Below, piece after piece: positions 40,406 through 51,243 of a stretch of 64,000 nt of DNA. Location of the stretch: assembly GCA_000333855.2 (NCBI GenBank), contig CM007333.1, positions 88,069 through 152,068 on the forward strand, read 5' to 3'. The number at the start of each line of letters is the position of its first letter. The first letter of the stretch is position 1. The notes below the pieces were generated by a model, which saw only the letters and a program-made list of their open reading frames with translations, was not told the DNA's origin and did not search any database. Position numbers and translations under genes: made by a program. This DNA is from Endotrypanum monterogeii. Taxonomy: Eukaryota; Euglenozoa; Kinetoplastea; Trypanosomatida; Trypanosomatidae.

Positions 40406-41941
40406 ATGACGCTGACGGCAGACATAATGCACCTCTCAACGATGCGGAAGGATCAAAATCGCATCAGCGTACCAGTGACCACTAGCCATTCTCGAGAGGG
40501 AACGCGGGCCTCCGCTGCAGACTGTGTGACATTAATGACTGCTCTACTTTTTTCGAAGTCTACAAAGGATATCCAAAGCACTGCGCGGCAGCAGGAAGAG
40601 CAATTGAGCGATTTGTTTGTGCTGATTCGCCACGGTGAGCGGCAGGATCACGCTGACCGCGCATGGAAGGGCAACATGCTTCTCCCTTTTTACGACCCGC
40701 CTCTCTCAAGCGCTGGTCGGATGCAGTGCTTTGAAACGGCGCTCAAGTACTTCGCTCTTCGACAAGAGAAAAAGGTGGAGCAGCGCATCCGCGGAACCTT
40801 CACGCTGCTCCTCGTTTCTCCATTTCATCGCTGTATCGAGACTGCAGTAGTTCTGAACGTTATTGCCTTTGAAGGAAGGTTACCAATGTATGTGGATCCT
40901 CTCTTGTCGGATTGGCAGCAGGCAAAAGTGTTTCGCAGCGCCCCCTTACTTGGGGGCTATTACGTGACCGGCGGAGCACCTAGCGTCCCCAGTGCAGAAG
41001 GTGATCGGCTCTTCTTTCGACCACAAATGGAGGCGCTTCGGTCAACGCTTATCTCGTTCCTGAGAACTCGGGCTATGGAAGAAGCCGAGCTACTGGCTGA
41101 GTACAAAATCGACGCTGGTGTAGCGAGCGCGTGGGTCAAATGCGCTGAGGAATGGCTGGATACGCACGCCTCGCTTCCTGTCTGGACGTGTTCCGCGACG
41201 ACGAATGCCCTTGAAGCCAAAGTCGCTTTGGACTCAGACGGTGCGGCCGGGATGCGTGTATCATGTCGGAAGGCTACCAAGAATTCTCAGCCATCCCCAC
41301 CCGATGCCTTGAATGAGGGATACCACGGCTGCGGCGTGGCACACCCTGAGGGGAAGGCTGACTTGGTCCGGCGCTGCGAGCAGGTGATGAAGACTCACTT
41401 TCTGCGATGTGCCTCAGGAGAGTCAGATTCAATGGTGCCCCTAGCTCTACAGACTGCCGTCGTCACAGAGCGAAGGACGCGTTTGCCCAAGTATTTTCAA
41501 GTTTGGGCCGAGCGCCCATCTGAGAACCGTGAGTCTGCCGGGCCACCAGCGCTGCTACCACCGATGCATGTTATGGCAATTACTCACGCCGACGTGGTGT
41601 CGACACTTTTGGAGGTGTGCTGCCCCAAGTACCACGATAAGGGTTCTGGCTATTCGGTGCCTTACTGCAGTGTTACGACGCTTCAGAGACACAACAATTA
41701 CTATCGGATCCCAACCGCCGAGGAGCGGCAGCGACAAGAAGCAAGTGTAGGCACCGCGCCACCTCAAAAGCGGGGAAAGAACTATTCAAAAAAGAGGGGC
41801 AACATGTTGCCATCTAAGAATCAGCTGACGGCACCGATTCGGACAAAGTTGCTTCCGCCATTGCCCGTGGATTGGAATGTGGAGACGGTCGGTTCTACCG
41901 ACTTTTTGCGCACCCGAATCGTGATTCAGTATGCTAGGTAG
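40406..41941 (+). CDS. Histidine phosphatase superfamily protein (branch 1, PGAM-like)
   Basis: A protein of 511 residues with the phosphoglycerate-mutase-like fold, whose members transfer phosphate through a histidine. The RHG motif is LIRHGERQDHADRAW at about residues 73-87, with the first catalytic histidine. The usual downstream elements are present: PPLSSAGRMQ, an SPFHRCIETA block (the conserved S-P-R-C-ET pattern), and the second histidine in AITHADVVSTLLEV near residue 392. Between them is an insertion of about 150 residues with Ser, Pro and Gly not seen in compact mutases. The C-terminal 100 residues are basic and Pro-rich. The architecture recalls the UBASH3/TULA-type phosphatases, not glycolytic enzymes; the substrate is unknown. 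The first ATG in the frame is at 40406; further ATGs follow within 25 codons. Confidence 0.85.
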   Translation: MTLTADIMHLSTMRKDQNRISVPVTTSHSREGTRASAADCVTLMTALLFSKSTKDIQSTARQQEEQLSDLFVLIRHGERQDHADRAWKGNMLLPFYDPPLSSAGRMQCFETALKYFALRQEKKVEQRIRGTFTLLLVSPFHRCIETAVVLNVIAFEGRLPMYVDPLLSDWQQAKVFRSAPLLGGYYVTGGAPSVPSAEGDRLFFRPQMEALRSTLISFLRTRAMEEAELLAEYKIDAGVASAWVKCAEEWLDTHASLPVWTCSATTNALEAKVALDSDGAAGMRVSCRKATKNSQPSPPDALNEGYHGCGVAHPEGKADLVRRCEQVMKTHFLRCASGESDSMVPLALQTAVVTERRTRLPKYFQVWAERPSENRESAGPPALLPPMHVMAITHADVVSTLLEVCCPKYHDKGSGYSVPYCSVTTLQRHNNYYRIPTAEERQRQEASVGTAPPQKRGKNYSKKRGNMLPSKNQLTAPIRTKLLPPLPVDWNVETVGSTDFLRTRIVIQYAR

Positions 41942-42104
41942 GGATGATTTTATCTCGCAGGGTGTCCTGTGCACCACCACGCGCGGAGTCGCCACACCCA
42001 CTTTGGCGAGCTCTCTTCTACCAGGGCTATCGTAATCCATGTGCGCGAATGTGTGTATTGTGTCCGTGCGTGCGTGCGTGTCGGTATCTGCGGGTGTTTT
42101 TTCA

Positions 42105-42142
<38 letters not shown>

Positions 42143-43983
42143 TTCTCTTCGGTCCTGCTCGCGTTGCGTTGCGTTCCATGGCGCACTGCAAACATATAAA
42201 GAAAACGAATAAGAGTGAACCAGGCAAACGGAAAAATTGGATAAAGGGGCTATCATCAAATGCAGCGCACACATATACATATATGTATGTATATTGCACT
42301 GCAGACACGAAGCGGATGAAAAACGGTGAGTGTTGTGCTCAACTTCTTTTCCCCTTTGTTTGTCGCGCGAACACAAGGCAAGAAAAGGTGCCCTCGATGC
42401 GTACAAACGGCCTCTCTTCCTGACTGTGTTCTTCAAAAGGGTGACAAAGGACGCCTTTTTCTCTGGCAGAGGGGGGAGAAGAGGGGCAGGGGAAGAGGTG
42501 CGGCAGCGTCCTGAAGTGTACTCCTCTACGTATGCGCGTGCGTGCACACGCCAGAATTTGCTTACGCTGCGGCCCCGGAGTGAGAAATGGTAGCAGGGCT
42601 CGGGGACGTGCTCTGAGACCTGGAAACGGTAGAGTGCAAAATGAAAAGAAATTTTGCATGCGTGTACTTACCTTTTCCTTTTCACGAACTTGCCCATCTT
42701 CTCTTTTCAGGTGTCCTGGCACCCTTCGGTATGGCTGCTTTGATATGATTCTCTTTTTCTTCCCTCCCTTGTTTTGGTATCTTATTTTTGCGGTTGACAC
42801 ACTCCTCCACACGACGCGTGTGCACGACGACTGATCTCTCTCTCTCAAATATACAAAAGTCAGCTTTGAAGTTGAAAAACAACTTCTTTCAAACAATTGA
42901 CTTTGGATGGGAAAAAAAAATCAACCCTCTCCAATTCCCCCAAGTTAGGTCCAAGTGGCAACCTCGACCATCTACAACAGTAGCTGCGCTGTGGCGTCTC
43001 TACCTCTTCTCGAGTATATATTTTTTCTGCACTGTAGCAAGTCTCAGGTTTCTTCTTACAAATCCCTCAACATCGGTAAGCTACGGGGGACACTGAACGA
43101 CGTATATTTCTGTAGAGGTCTTTACCCCCCCTCCCCCCTACACATACACACCGTACATTTAAGCGTATAAAAGAAAGGTAGGGACCTCCGCGAAAGATCA
43201 AAGTTTAAAGTACACCAAAGGCAACAACTCTCTTTCTCCCTCTTTCTCCCTCCCTCCCCTATCGTAGTTCTTTGCGCCTTGGAAAACGCAGCGTTTGATC
43301 AATACGATTCAACTATCTGGATTTCCTCCCTTCTGCGTGTGTTCTCGTTTGCGGCCACCTCTTCGTTGTGTTTTCCCCCTTTTTTCTTCCCTGTCAGAAG
43401 AAGAAACACTTCTTCTCACGTGAACCACGTCTTGACATCCACTCACATTCACGAGCACTGCCCAGAAAGAATACACCGGCGAGAACCAAAGGTGACAAAG
43501 CTTAGCGTTACTCTGGTTTAAAAAGACGACTCCAAGCATTTGCGCCGGTGTTCCCTTGTGTCCCCCCTTTCTGCCTTTTTTTTAAAAAAGGGGTGCGGAC
43601 TACCTTTCGTATCTCCCTTCATTTTTTCCTTGCTCCCCTTGCGTGCGTGTACGCATTCGCGTCCTCTCTCTCCTTCTACCGCTGCTTTTTCTTCGTTCCG
43701 TATAAGCGGAGACGGACAAGGAAGCGGCTCCTCTCCCCCTCAAGGGACGAACACACCTAGTTCTTCCGATATCTCTGCTTCATACGCACCCACCGTCTTG
43801 TGCTTCTATCAGTCTCTAAGACTCTTTGAGTTTTTCATTTGCTCTTCCCAGACACCATCGCCCATCCCCCGTCCCGAGCCGCCTCGTTGCGTGTGTGTGT
43901 TTGTTTTCACTGCACCCATTGAAAAAAGAAAATTTGAAGGTTGGTTCTTCTGGAGAGCGTTGTGCAGAGCTGTGCTGAGGGTT
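41942..43983. other. Intergenic spacer before the ASCC3/Slh1 gene
   Basis: No gene is seen in about 2 kb. It holds a (TA)n run at 42111-42134 and pyrimidine-rich stretches at about 43230-43260 and 43550-43690. Sequence from about 43540 is open in the frame of the next gene but contains no ATG before 43984, so it is leader or spacer. Candidate acceptors are AG sites near 43927-43968. Confidence 0.5.
42111..42134. repeat. (TA)n microsatellite
   Basis: Twelve TA units in the spacer after the histidine-phosphatase-like gene. Confidence 0.95.
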
Positions 43984-46900
43984 ATGCAGTCATCAGGTGC
44001 CCCCGGTAACCCGCAGTGGGGCGGTAATCACGCACCATGGGGTACCGATAATGTTAACACCAGCAACGTTACCGTTCGGCCATCGTTTCATGACCGGGGC
44101 ACGAGAAGAGGTCCCAGTGGAAAGGTCAATAGGGTGAAGCCTGCAAGCAGCGACACTCTGCCAAAGCAGGAGGGTGTTCGTGACTGTGCTCGAGATCAGA
44201 GTATTCCAACCGTTCATCCTGTAGGCAGTTCAGCGCTTCAAAAGGTGACTGAGGTGCAGACTCGTGTGACAGAGGGCTGTCAAGGGAATGAAAAATCAAC
44301 AGTGAGCTTTCGTTCGCAGCACGGAAATCGTGGTCGTGCCAAAGCTGTTGCAGACAGCGACGACAGCGCAGTCGTTTTAGGGACCAGTGCAGCGATCGAT
44401 GCCACCCTGAAGCGCCTGACCGCGCTCCTCAACCGAAAGCATTTGGATACCAAACATCAGCAGGGTTTCTCCAGTCAGCAAAGCGCCTTGCCACAAAGCA
44501 GTCTGGCTGAGGATATCTTTACGGGTGGTGTTCAGACGAACAGCTTCGTCTCCGAGTGCATGCATGCGCAGAGGCCTGTGGCGCTGCTCACTCACTCTGG
44601 TGAGCCGTTGTCGCCACGCGGCGACCGCGTCGGTGGATCTGGCAGGTCAGCGTACCAAGAGCAACGCAAGATTTCTTTGGATATGCTACTTTCTAGCGTG
44701 GACGATATCGTGTCGCAGGTGTACGTGAGTTTCGACGAGGATCTGACCAAAGTTCTCCTCAACGCGCTGGATCGCGTGACAGAGTGTGAAAAGTTGGATC
44801 AGAGAGAGCGGGTAAAGGTTCGGGTCATCGATGAGCTACTCGAGGTGCTTGGTGACAAGCACTATGATCTGCTGCAGTGTATCATGTACCGCCCTCGCGA
44901 GATCTTCATTCGACTCCTGGAGGAGTTCTGTACCTTGGCAGACCCTAGCGATACCGAGTCGAGCCACTCGTCTGGTGGTCCGAAGGGACTGACAGTGCGC
45001 TTTCTGAAAAACCCCAATCAGCGCTCGCAGGGGCAGAGTGTGGGGGGCAGTGATCCGGGGAAGCAGACTGACCAGAAATGGGTTGCACACATGAACAAGC
45101 GTTACCGTGTCTTGATGCAGGAGTCAGAGCTAGACGAACTGTTCAAGCGCGACTTTAGCGTGACCGGATCCATTATGCCTGCAGGTGCTACGGTCACCAA
45201 GAAGTCTGGACACGTGCGTATTCACATCCCCCCACCGAGACAGGAGGCACTGCCTGAGAGTAAGCGTGTCTGTGTCGCGACGTCTCTGCCAGAGTGGACT
45301 CATCCAGCTTTTCTCTCGATCACACACCTCAACACGATCCAGACCGTAATCTTTGAGACGGCCTTTCACACCTCACAGAACATGCTGGTGTGTGCGCCTA
45401 CAGGTGCGGGTAAGACAGTGTGTGGATTGCTTGTGATGCTGCGGTGCATCAGCGAGCACTTCGAGGGTGGTGTCCTGGATCGAGACTTCAAGATTATATT
45501 TGTTGCCCCAATGAAGGCGCTGGCGCAGGAGATGGTGGAGAACTTCTCGCGCCGGCTGGCGCCATTCATGATGAAGGTGCGTGAGCTCACGGGTGACATG
45601 CAGTTGACCAAGCGAGAGCTAGCAGAGACGCAGGTGATTGTGACAACACCCGAGAAATGGGACGTCATTACCCGAAAGCAGAGCAACGAGGAGCTCGTCA
45701 ACCAGGTGCGGCTTATTATCATGGATGAAATTCACCTGTTGAACGAAGAGCGCGGTCCCGTGCTAGAGGCGTTGGTGGCGCGGACGCTGCGACATGGCGA
45801 GCTGCATCCGGAGCAGCGGATTCGTTTGGTGGGCCTTTCAGCTACCCTTCCCAACTACAAGGATGTAGCGAATTTTCTGCAGGCGGACTTGCGAGAGGGT
45901 CTCAAGGTCTTTGGCCCGGAGTATCGCCCTGTTCCACTGGAGCAGACATTTATCGGTCTACAAGGTTTTTCCGGCCAGCAGAGGTGGAACAAGGAATTCG
46001 AGCTCGATCGTCTGGCTTATGAGGAGGTTGTCAAGAATGTGCGGGAGGGGCACCAGGTAATGGTGTTTGTGCACTCGCGGAAGCAGACAATTGGTTTGGC
46101 CAAGTTTTTTATTGAGGAGTCTCAGCGCCGTGGGGAGGAGCACTTGTTCCAGTACAAGGGGGTGATGCCCCCCGCAGTCGAGAAGAAGGGTCGGACGCTT
46201 CAGGGGCGGGATTTGACGACTTTATTTGCTGCCGGTTTCGGTGCGCACCACGCCGGTCTTGTCCGCTACGACCGCACTAGCACAGAAGGTTTCTTCAGGG
46301 ATGGGTATTTGCGAGTGTTGTGCTGCACCAGTACCTTGGCGTGGGGTGTGAACCTACCAGCGCACACGGTAGTGATCCGTGGGACGCAAATGTACGACCC
46401 CAAACGCGGTGGCTTGGTCTCCATTTCGGTACTGGATGTAATGCAAATCTTTGGACGCGCCGGTCGTCCGCAATTCGATACGAGTGGCCATGGCATAATT
46501 ATATCAGATGACAAAGAGGTGAGTCACTTTCTTCGACTCATAGCACACGCCTTGCCCATTGAGAGTCAGATGCAAGGCAAGCTGTGTGATCATTTGAACG
46601 CCGAGGTGAATGCGGGCACTATATCTTCAGTCATGGAGGCCTCCTCGTGGTTGGAGTACACGTACATGTGGCAGCGAATTCGTGTGAATCCGCTGAGGTA
46701 CGGGCTTAAGGTCAACAACGTTCGAAAAGATCCGGAGCTCAAGACGGTTCGCTACGAGATGATCAATACCTCCTTCACGGACCTCGCCATCGCGGGTATG
46801 GTGCGTTACAACCCGGAGATAGGGTCGGTAGAGAGCACCGACCTCGGTCGTCTCGCAAGCCACTACTACATCACTCATGAGAGCATCAGTATCTTTAACG

Positions 46901-49900
46901 AGAAGATGCGCCGTCCCGACGACACTTGGATTGATGCGTTGGACATGGGCACCGCCATGAATATCGCCGCCTCGGCCAAGGAATTCGGGCAACTAAAGGT
47001 GCGTCAAGAGGAGCTGGACGAGCTGCAGAACCTACATCAACTTCTTCCGAAGCAGGTGCGCGAGTACCGAGTGAGTGGTGAGAGCACCGACGAGACAAGC
47101 ACACAGTGGAAGGTGACCACCCTCCTCAAAGCGTACGTCAGCCGCCTTTCTGTCGAGACGCACTCTCTGGCCTCTGACATGGTTTACGTGCTGCAGAACA
47201 TGCCCCGCATCTGCCGTGCTCTTTTCGAAATCGAGTTGGAGCGTGGCCACCCTCTCACCACCTACACCTACCTGACTCTGTGCAAGTGCATTGAGCACCG
47301 GTGCTGGGACTTTGAGCACCCGTTGATGCAATTCTCGAATTGGAGTCATCGTGTGAACATTACTGACGCCGTGTGGATGAACCTAAACAAGTGTAATCCA
47401 AGCATGTCTTTGCTGCAGGAGATGACGATGAAGGAGGTTGGGCAGATGGTGCACAACGTGCGCGCCGGTCGTGACATTGTTGATTTGGTGTCAAAGTTTC
47501 CCTCAGTGAACATTGAAATCGATGTGCAGCCTGTTACTCGCTCTATCCTGCGTGTCAAAGTAACCATCGAGGCCGATTTTGTCTGGAGTCGTGAATTGTC
47601 AGGAAACTCCGAGCTCTTCTGGTTGCTTGTGGAGGACCAGGATAACCACTTCATCTTTCACCACGAGTCAGTCGCACTTACTCGAAAGGAGGTGGAGGCG
47701 GGCACACCGCATGTGGTGAACCTTGCTGTCCCAATCGTGCCTCAGTACGATATGTATTCAGTGCGTCTTTACAGTGACCGGTGGATGGGGTGCAAGGAGG
47801 ACTACACATTCTCCATCGGCCACCTACACCTCCCGGAGGACGCGCAAATGACGACGAAGTTGTTGCCACTGAGTCCACTGCGGTTGCATGTGATCCCGGA
47901 GGAGTACCATGTCATGTACAGCAACTACCGCCAGTTCAACGCGGTGCAGACACAAATTTTTCACGCTATGTTTCACACTGACCAGAACGTTTTTCTTGGT
48001 GCGCCGACGGGCAGTGGCAAGACGATTGCAGCAGAGATGGCCATCCTCCGCGTGTTTGAGCAGTACCCAGGAAAGAAGGTGGTGTACATTGCGCCTCTCA
48101 AGGCCCTTGTAAAGGAGCGGTTGCGTGACTGGAAGGCCCGTATGATGCTAGTGGGGCGCACCGTGGTGGAGCTTTCCGGGGACGCGACGCCGGACATAAG
48201 TGCGCTCGCCAAGGCGGACATATTATGCACGACTCCTGAGAAGTGGGATGGCATTTCGCGTAACTGGCAAGTTCGCAGCTATGTCACGGCGGTAAAGCTT
48301 CTTGTGTTTGATGAGGTTCACATGCTCGGCACCGATCGCGGCCCAATATTGGAGGTGATTGTGAGCCGTATGCGCTATATCGGGTGGAATCTTAAGGCAC
48401 CGATCCGCTTGGTAGGTCTTTCCACAGCTGTATCGAATCCAGGAGACCTTAGCTCGTGGCTCGGTGTGGAGAAGAAGTGGGCTGTGTTCAACTTCGATCC
48501 ATCTGTGCGTCCGGTGCCCATGACTGTGCACATCGCGGGCTACCACGGCAAGAACTACTGTCCCCGCATGGCCACCATGAACAAACCGACTTACAACGCC
48601 ATTTGTGAGAAGAGTCCCTCGCAGCCCGTAATCGTGTTCGTGTCGTCTCGGCGGCAGACACGACTCACAGCCATGGCTCTGATCGGCTTCCTGCTGATGG
48701 AGGGCAATACCGCCAAGTGGGTGCACATGGATGTGAGCCAGGTACAGAAGTACACCTCGAAGCTGGATGACCCCTACGTGAAGCACTGTCTTCAGTTCGG
48801 CGTTGGTATCCACCACGCTGGCTTGCTGGAGGGCGACCGAAGCATTATCGAGGAGGCTTTCCTCGCCAATCGCATTCAGGTGCTGGTGGCGACGTCGACG
48901 CTGGCGTGGGGTGTCAATCTCCCGGCGCACATGGTTGTGGTGAAGGGCACTGAGTACTACGACGCCAAGGCGAATTCCTATGTGGACTTCCCAATAACGG
49001 ACGTGTTGCAGATGATCGGTCGGGCTGGGCGTCCGCAGTTTGACACTGAGGGCGTCGCTCAGGTGCTGTGTCACGAACCCAAGAAGGGCTTCTACCGCAA
49101 GTTCCTTTACGACCCATTTCCGGTGGAGAGTGCGCTACACAAGCAGCTGCACGTCCACATGAATGCGGAAATTGTATCGGGCATGATTAATACTCGTCAA
49201 GATGCGGTGAACTATCTAACCTGGACCTACCTCTTCCGCCGTATTGCGCGCAACCCATCCTACTACGGACTGGAGGATGGCTCCCCAACGGCGGTGACAA
49301 TCTTTCTTTCAACCCTGGTGAAAAATGTGCTTGCGGACCTGGAGAGGTGCGGCTGTATAGAGAAACCAGATGCGATGGACGAATATGCCAACCCGGATGC
49401 CATTCAGTATACGGTTGTGGGGAAATTGTGCTCCTACTATTACATTTCTCACATCACAGTGGATTTGTTCAACCGCAACATTGAGCCAGATAACTCTTGC
49501 GGGGAACTGCTGCGTCTGCTATGCGATGCGGAGGAGTTCAACGAATTGCCGGTGCGCCACAACGAGGACAAACTGAACGTGGAGCTGGCTCGTCAGTTGC
49601 CGCTGCCCATCCGCGACGGAGAGGCGGATAATCCGCACGCCAAGGCGTTCCTCCTTTTTCAGGCACACTTTGAGCGCGCACAGTTACCGATCACAGATTA
49701 CGTTACGGATCAGAAGTCCGCCATGGACAACTCTGTGCGAGTTATTCAGGCCATGGTGGATGTGGCTGCCAATAACGGCCACCTGTACGCTGCGCTGCGC
49801 TGCATGACACTCATGCAGTGCATGGTGCAAGCTCGCTGGTGGGACGATAACTCTCTTCTGCAGATCCCAAATGTTGTGAATGCGATGCTGCCGGTCATTG

Positions 49901-50448
49901 AAAAGGAGTGCGACGGGGTGCGTAGCGCTGCAGAGTTGGCGAACCACCCGTTGACGGTGCTGCAAAAGTTTCAGAGGGTACTGGAGATGCCAGCATTCGG
50001 ATTGAGAGAGCGGGATGTGAACGAGTCGATGGAGGCAGTGCGTGGTTTGCCACTCATCCAGGTCGACCTCGCAGTTCAACAGCAGCAGTCTGTAACAATG
50101 GAGGCCCCAGATGGGGGGGACAATGAGGCGAGTGTGACGTACGCGCTAACGGTGCACCTGCAGCGGCTTTCGTTCAGACAGAAGAATGTCATCGCGCCGC
50201 GTTTTTCGAAAGCCAAGGATGAGCAGTACTGGATAGTGGTTGGCCACGAGCCGACTGGTGAGCTCGTTGCCTTGAAGCGTGTGAATCGACTTCGCCAGAG
50301 CAGCGTCATCACGCTGCGGATCGAATGGGACGAGGACTGGATACAGTACAGTCGAGATGCGACCGTAGAGCTTAATGTGTACCTGGTCTGTGACTCGTAC
50401 ATTGGTATGGATCAGCAGTACAGCTTCATTCTTCCCCGTCCCACCTGA
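43984..50448 (+). CDS. ASCC3/Slh1-type tandem-cassette RNA helicase
   Basis: A Ski2-like helicase of 2154 residues with two full cassettes, each followed by a Sec63-like domain. ASCC3 (yeast Slh1) is the motor of the ASC-1/RQT complex, which splits collided ribosomes, and in animals also aids alkylation repair. Cassette 1 has APTGAGKT near residue 470, DEIH near 581 and QIFGRAGRPQFD. Cassette 2 has APTGSGKT near 1340, DEVH near 1443 and QMIGRAGRPQFD. Both sets of ATPase residues are intact, and the second cassette's GRAGRP motif argues against Brr2, whose second cassette is degenerate there. Further ASCC3-like strings are KADILCTTPEKWDGISR, NYCPRMATMNKP and RFSKAKDEQYWIV. The first 350 residues are unstructured then helical. 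The only in-frame ATG in the upstream open stretch is at 43984, so the start is secure. Confidence 0.93.
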   Translation: MQSSGAPGNPQWGGNHAPWGTDNVNTSNVTVRPSFHDRGTRRGPSGKVNRVKPASSDTLPKQEGVRDCARDQSIPTVHPVGSSALQKVTEVQTRVTEGCQGNEKSTVSFRSQHGNRGRAKAVADSDDSAVVLGTSAAIDATLKRLTALLNRKHLDTKHQQGFSSQQSALPQSSLAEDIFTGGVQTNSFVSECMHAQRPVALLTHSGEPLSPRGDRVGGSGRSAYQEQRKISLDMLLSSVDDIVSQVYVSFDEDLTKVLLNALDRVTECEKLDQRERVKVRVIDELLEVLGDKHYDLLQCIMYRPREIFIRLLEEFCTLADPSDTESSHSSGGPKGLTVRFLKNPNQRSQGQSVGGSDPGKQTDQKWVAHMNKRYRVLMQESELDELFKRDFSVTGSIMPAGATVTKKSGHVRIHIPPPRQEALPESKRVCVATSLPEWTHPAFLSITHLNTIQTVIFETAFHTSQNMLVCAPTGAGKTVCGLLVMLRCISEHFEGGVLDRDFKIIFVAPMKALAQEMVENFSRRLAPFMMKVRELTGDMQLTKRELAETQVIVTTPEKWDVITRKQSNEELVNQVRLIIMDEIHLLNEERGPVLEALVARTLRHGELHPEQRIRLVGLSATLPNYKDVANFLQADLREGLKVFGPEYRPVPLEQTFIGLQGFSGQQRWNKEFELDRLAYEEVVKNVREGHQVMVFVHSRKQTIGLAKFFIEESQRRGEEHLFQYKGVMPPAVEKKGRTLQGRDLTTLFAAGFGAHHAGLVRYDRTSTEGFFRDGYLRVLCCTSTLAWGVNLPAHTVVIRGTQMYDPKRGGLVSISVLDVMQIFGRAGRPQFDTSGHGIIISDDKEVSHFLRLIAHALPIESQMQGKLCDHLNAEVNAGTISSVMEASSWLEYTYMWQRIRVNPLRYGLKVNNVRKDPELKTVRYEMINTSFTDLAIAGMVRYNPEIGSVESTDLGRLASHYYITHESISIFNEKMRRPDDTWIDALDMGTAMNIAASAKEFGQLKVRQEELDELQNLHQLLPKQVREYRVSGESTDETSTQWKVTTLLKAYVSRLSVETHSLASDMVYVLQNMPRICRALFEIELERGHPLTTYTYLTLCKCIEHRCWDFEHPLMQFSNWSHRVNITDAVWMNLNKCNPSMSLLQEMTMKEVGQMVHNVRAGRDIVDLVSKFPSVNIEIDVQPVTRSILRVKVTIEADFVWSRELSGNSELFWLLVEDQDNHFIFHHESVALTRKEVEAGTPHVVNLAVPIVPQYDMYSVRLYSDRWMGCKEDYTFSIGHLHLPEDAQMTTKLLPLSPLRLHVIPEEYHVMYSNYRQFNAVQTQIFHAMFHTDQNVFLGAPTGSGKTIAAEMAILRVFEQYPGKKVVYIAPLKALVKERLRDWKARMMLVGRTVVELSGDATPDISALAKADILCTTPEKWDGISRNWQVRSYVTAVKLLVFDEVHMLGTDRGPILEVIVSRMRYIGWNLKAPIRLVGLSTAVSNPGDLSSWLGVEKKWAVFNFDPSVRPVPMTVHIAGYHGKNYCPRMATMNKPTYNAICEKSPSQPVIVFVSSRRQTRLTAMALIGFLLMEGNTAKWVHMDVSQVQKYTSKLDDPYVKHCLQFGVGIHHAGLLEGDRSIIEEAFLANRIQVLVATSTLAWGVNLPAHMVVVKGTEYYDAKANSYVDFPITDVLQMIGRAGRPQFDTEGVAQVLCHEPKKGFYRKFLYDPFPVESALHKQLHVHMNAEIVSGMINTRQDAVNYLTWTYLFRRIARNPSYYGLEDGSPTAVTIFLSTLVKNVLADLERCGCIEKPDAMDEYANPDAIQYTVVGKLCSYYYISHITVDLFNRNIEPDNSCGELLRLLCDAEEFNELPVRHNEDKLNVELARQLPLPIRDGEADNPHAKAFLLFQAHFERAQLPITDYVTDQKSAMDNSVRVIQAMVDVAANNGHLYAALRCMTLMQCMVQARWWDDNSLLQIPNVVNAMLPVIEKECDGVRSAAELANHPLTVLQKFQRVLEMPAFGLRERDVNESMEAVRGLPLIQVDLAVQQQQSVTMEAPDGGDNEASVTYALTVHLQRLSFRQKNVIAPRFSKAKDEQYWIVVGHEPTGELVALKRVNRLRQSSVITLRIEWDEDWIQYSRDATVELNVYLVCDSYIGMDQQYSFILPRPT

Positions 50449-51243
50449 CCTGCTGTCCTGGTGTTGAGCGGTGTCATTTAAGGAGGGAGGAAGGAAAGGG
50501 AGGGGAGGGGTATACTCAGGGGCAGGGTGGATGCCGAGGTGATGTTGCACGATCATGCACATACGCACATACACACAGAAACGCGACTATATATATATAT
50601 ATATATATATGTCTGTGTGTATGCTGTGTGCACTCGTTTCCATTTTGGGCACTTGAGAAACAAATCGAGTTAACATGTTGCAGTCGATACCACAACGACA
50701 AATAACGACAAGACATCGAATGGATACATCAAGGGCTGTTGCTCCCCAGCGTCTTTTCTTCTCAGGAAAGAATTGTCATGTGCAGTTTGTCAGGGACACG
50801 ATGTCCTCCGTTTCTCTTCATCAGGACATGTGCACATATTTCTATACGTTGCTCACGCTGGTATCTCATGCCACAGGGGCACACAACTACCCGAGCGCAG
50901 ATGAAATACGTGGACAGTATGGTTTGGTGTTATGATTGGCACCCTTCGAACATCTCCTCTTCGGTTTGAGTGGTTTGTTTTTAATTCCTTGACTTCCCTC
51001 TGGGCCTCCTTTCCCTTTTTTTAATCCTTTCGCCAAATTACTTGCCTAAGGGGGCACATCGCAAACGTACACACTTGACGGCCAGTCATCTCCGCTAGTT
51101 TTTGTGCTCCCGTGCGTGCGTGCGTGTGTGTGTGTGCAGGGGGGGGGATAGGGCGCAATACATACTTCACACAAAGGCACATTGCCTAAAAGGGAGCTTA
51201 AGCGGTAGTTACGCCTGCTGATTTTTGGAGGGGTATAAGGTCT
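50449..51243. other. Intergenic spacer
   Basis: No gene is seen. It contains a (TA)n run at 50588-50610 and a G run of nine at about 51140-51149 after a (TG)n stretch. It should hold the ASCC3 3' UTR and the acceptor for the next gene. Confidence 0.5.
50588..50610. repeat. (TA)n microsatellite
   Basis: Eleven TA units about 140 bases after the helicase stop codon. Confidence 0.95.

Noticed and set aside
43540..43983. N-terminal extension of the ASCC3/Slh1 frame by 148 codons
   Set aside because: The open stretch has no ATG, and its product is rich in Phe, Ser, Pro and Cys as expected of pyrimidine-rich leader DNA.
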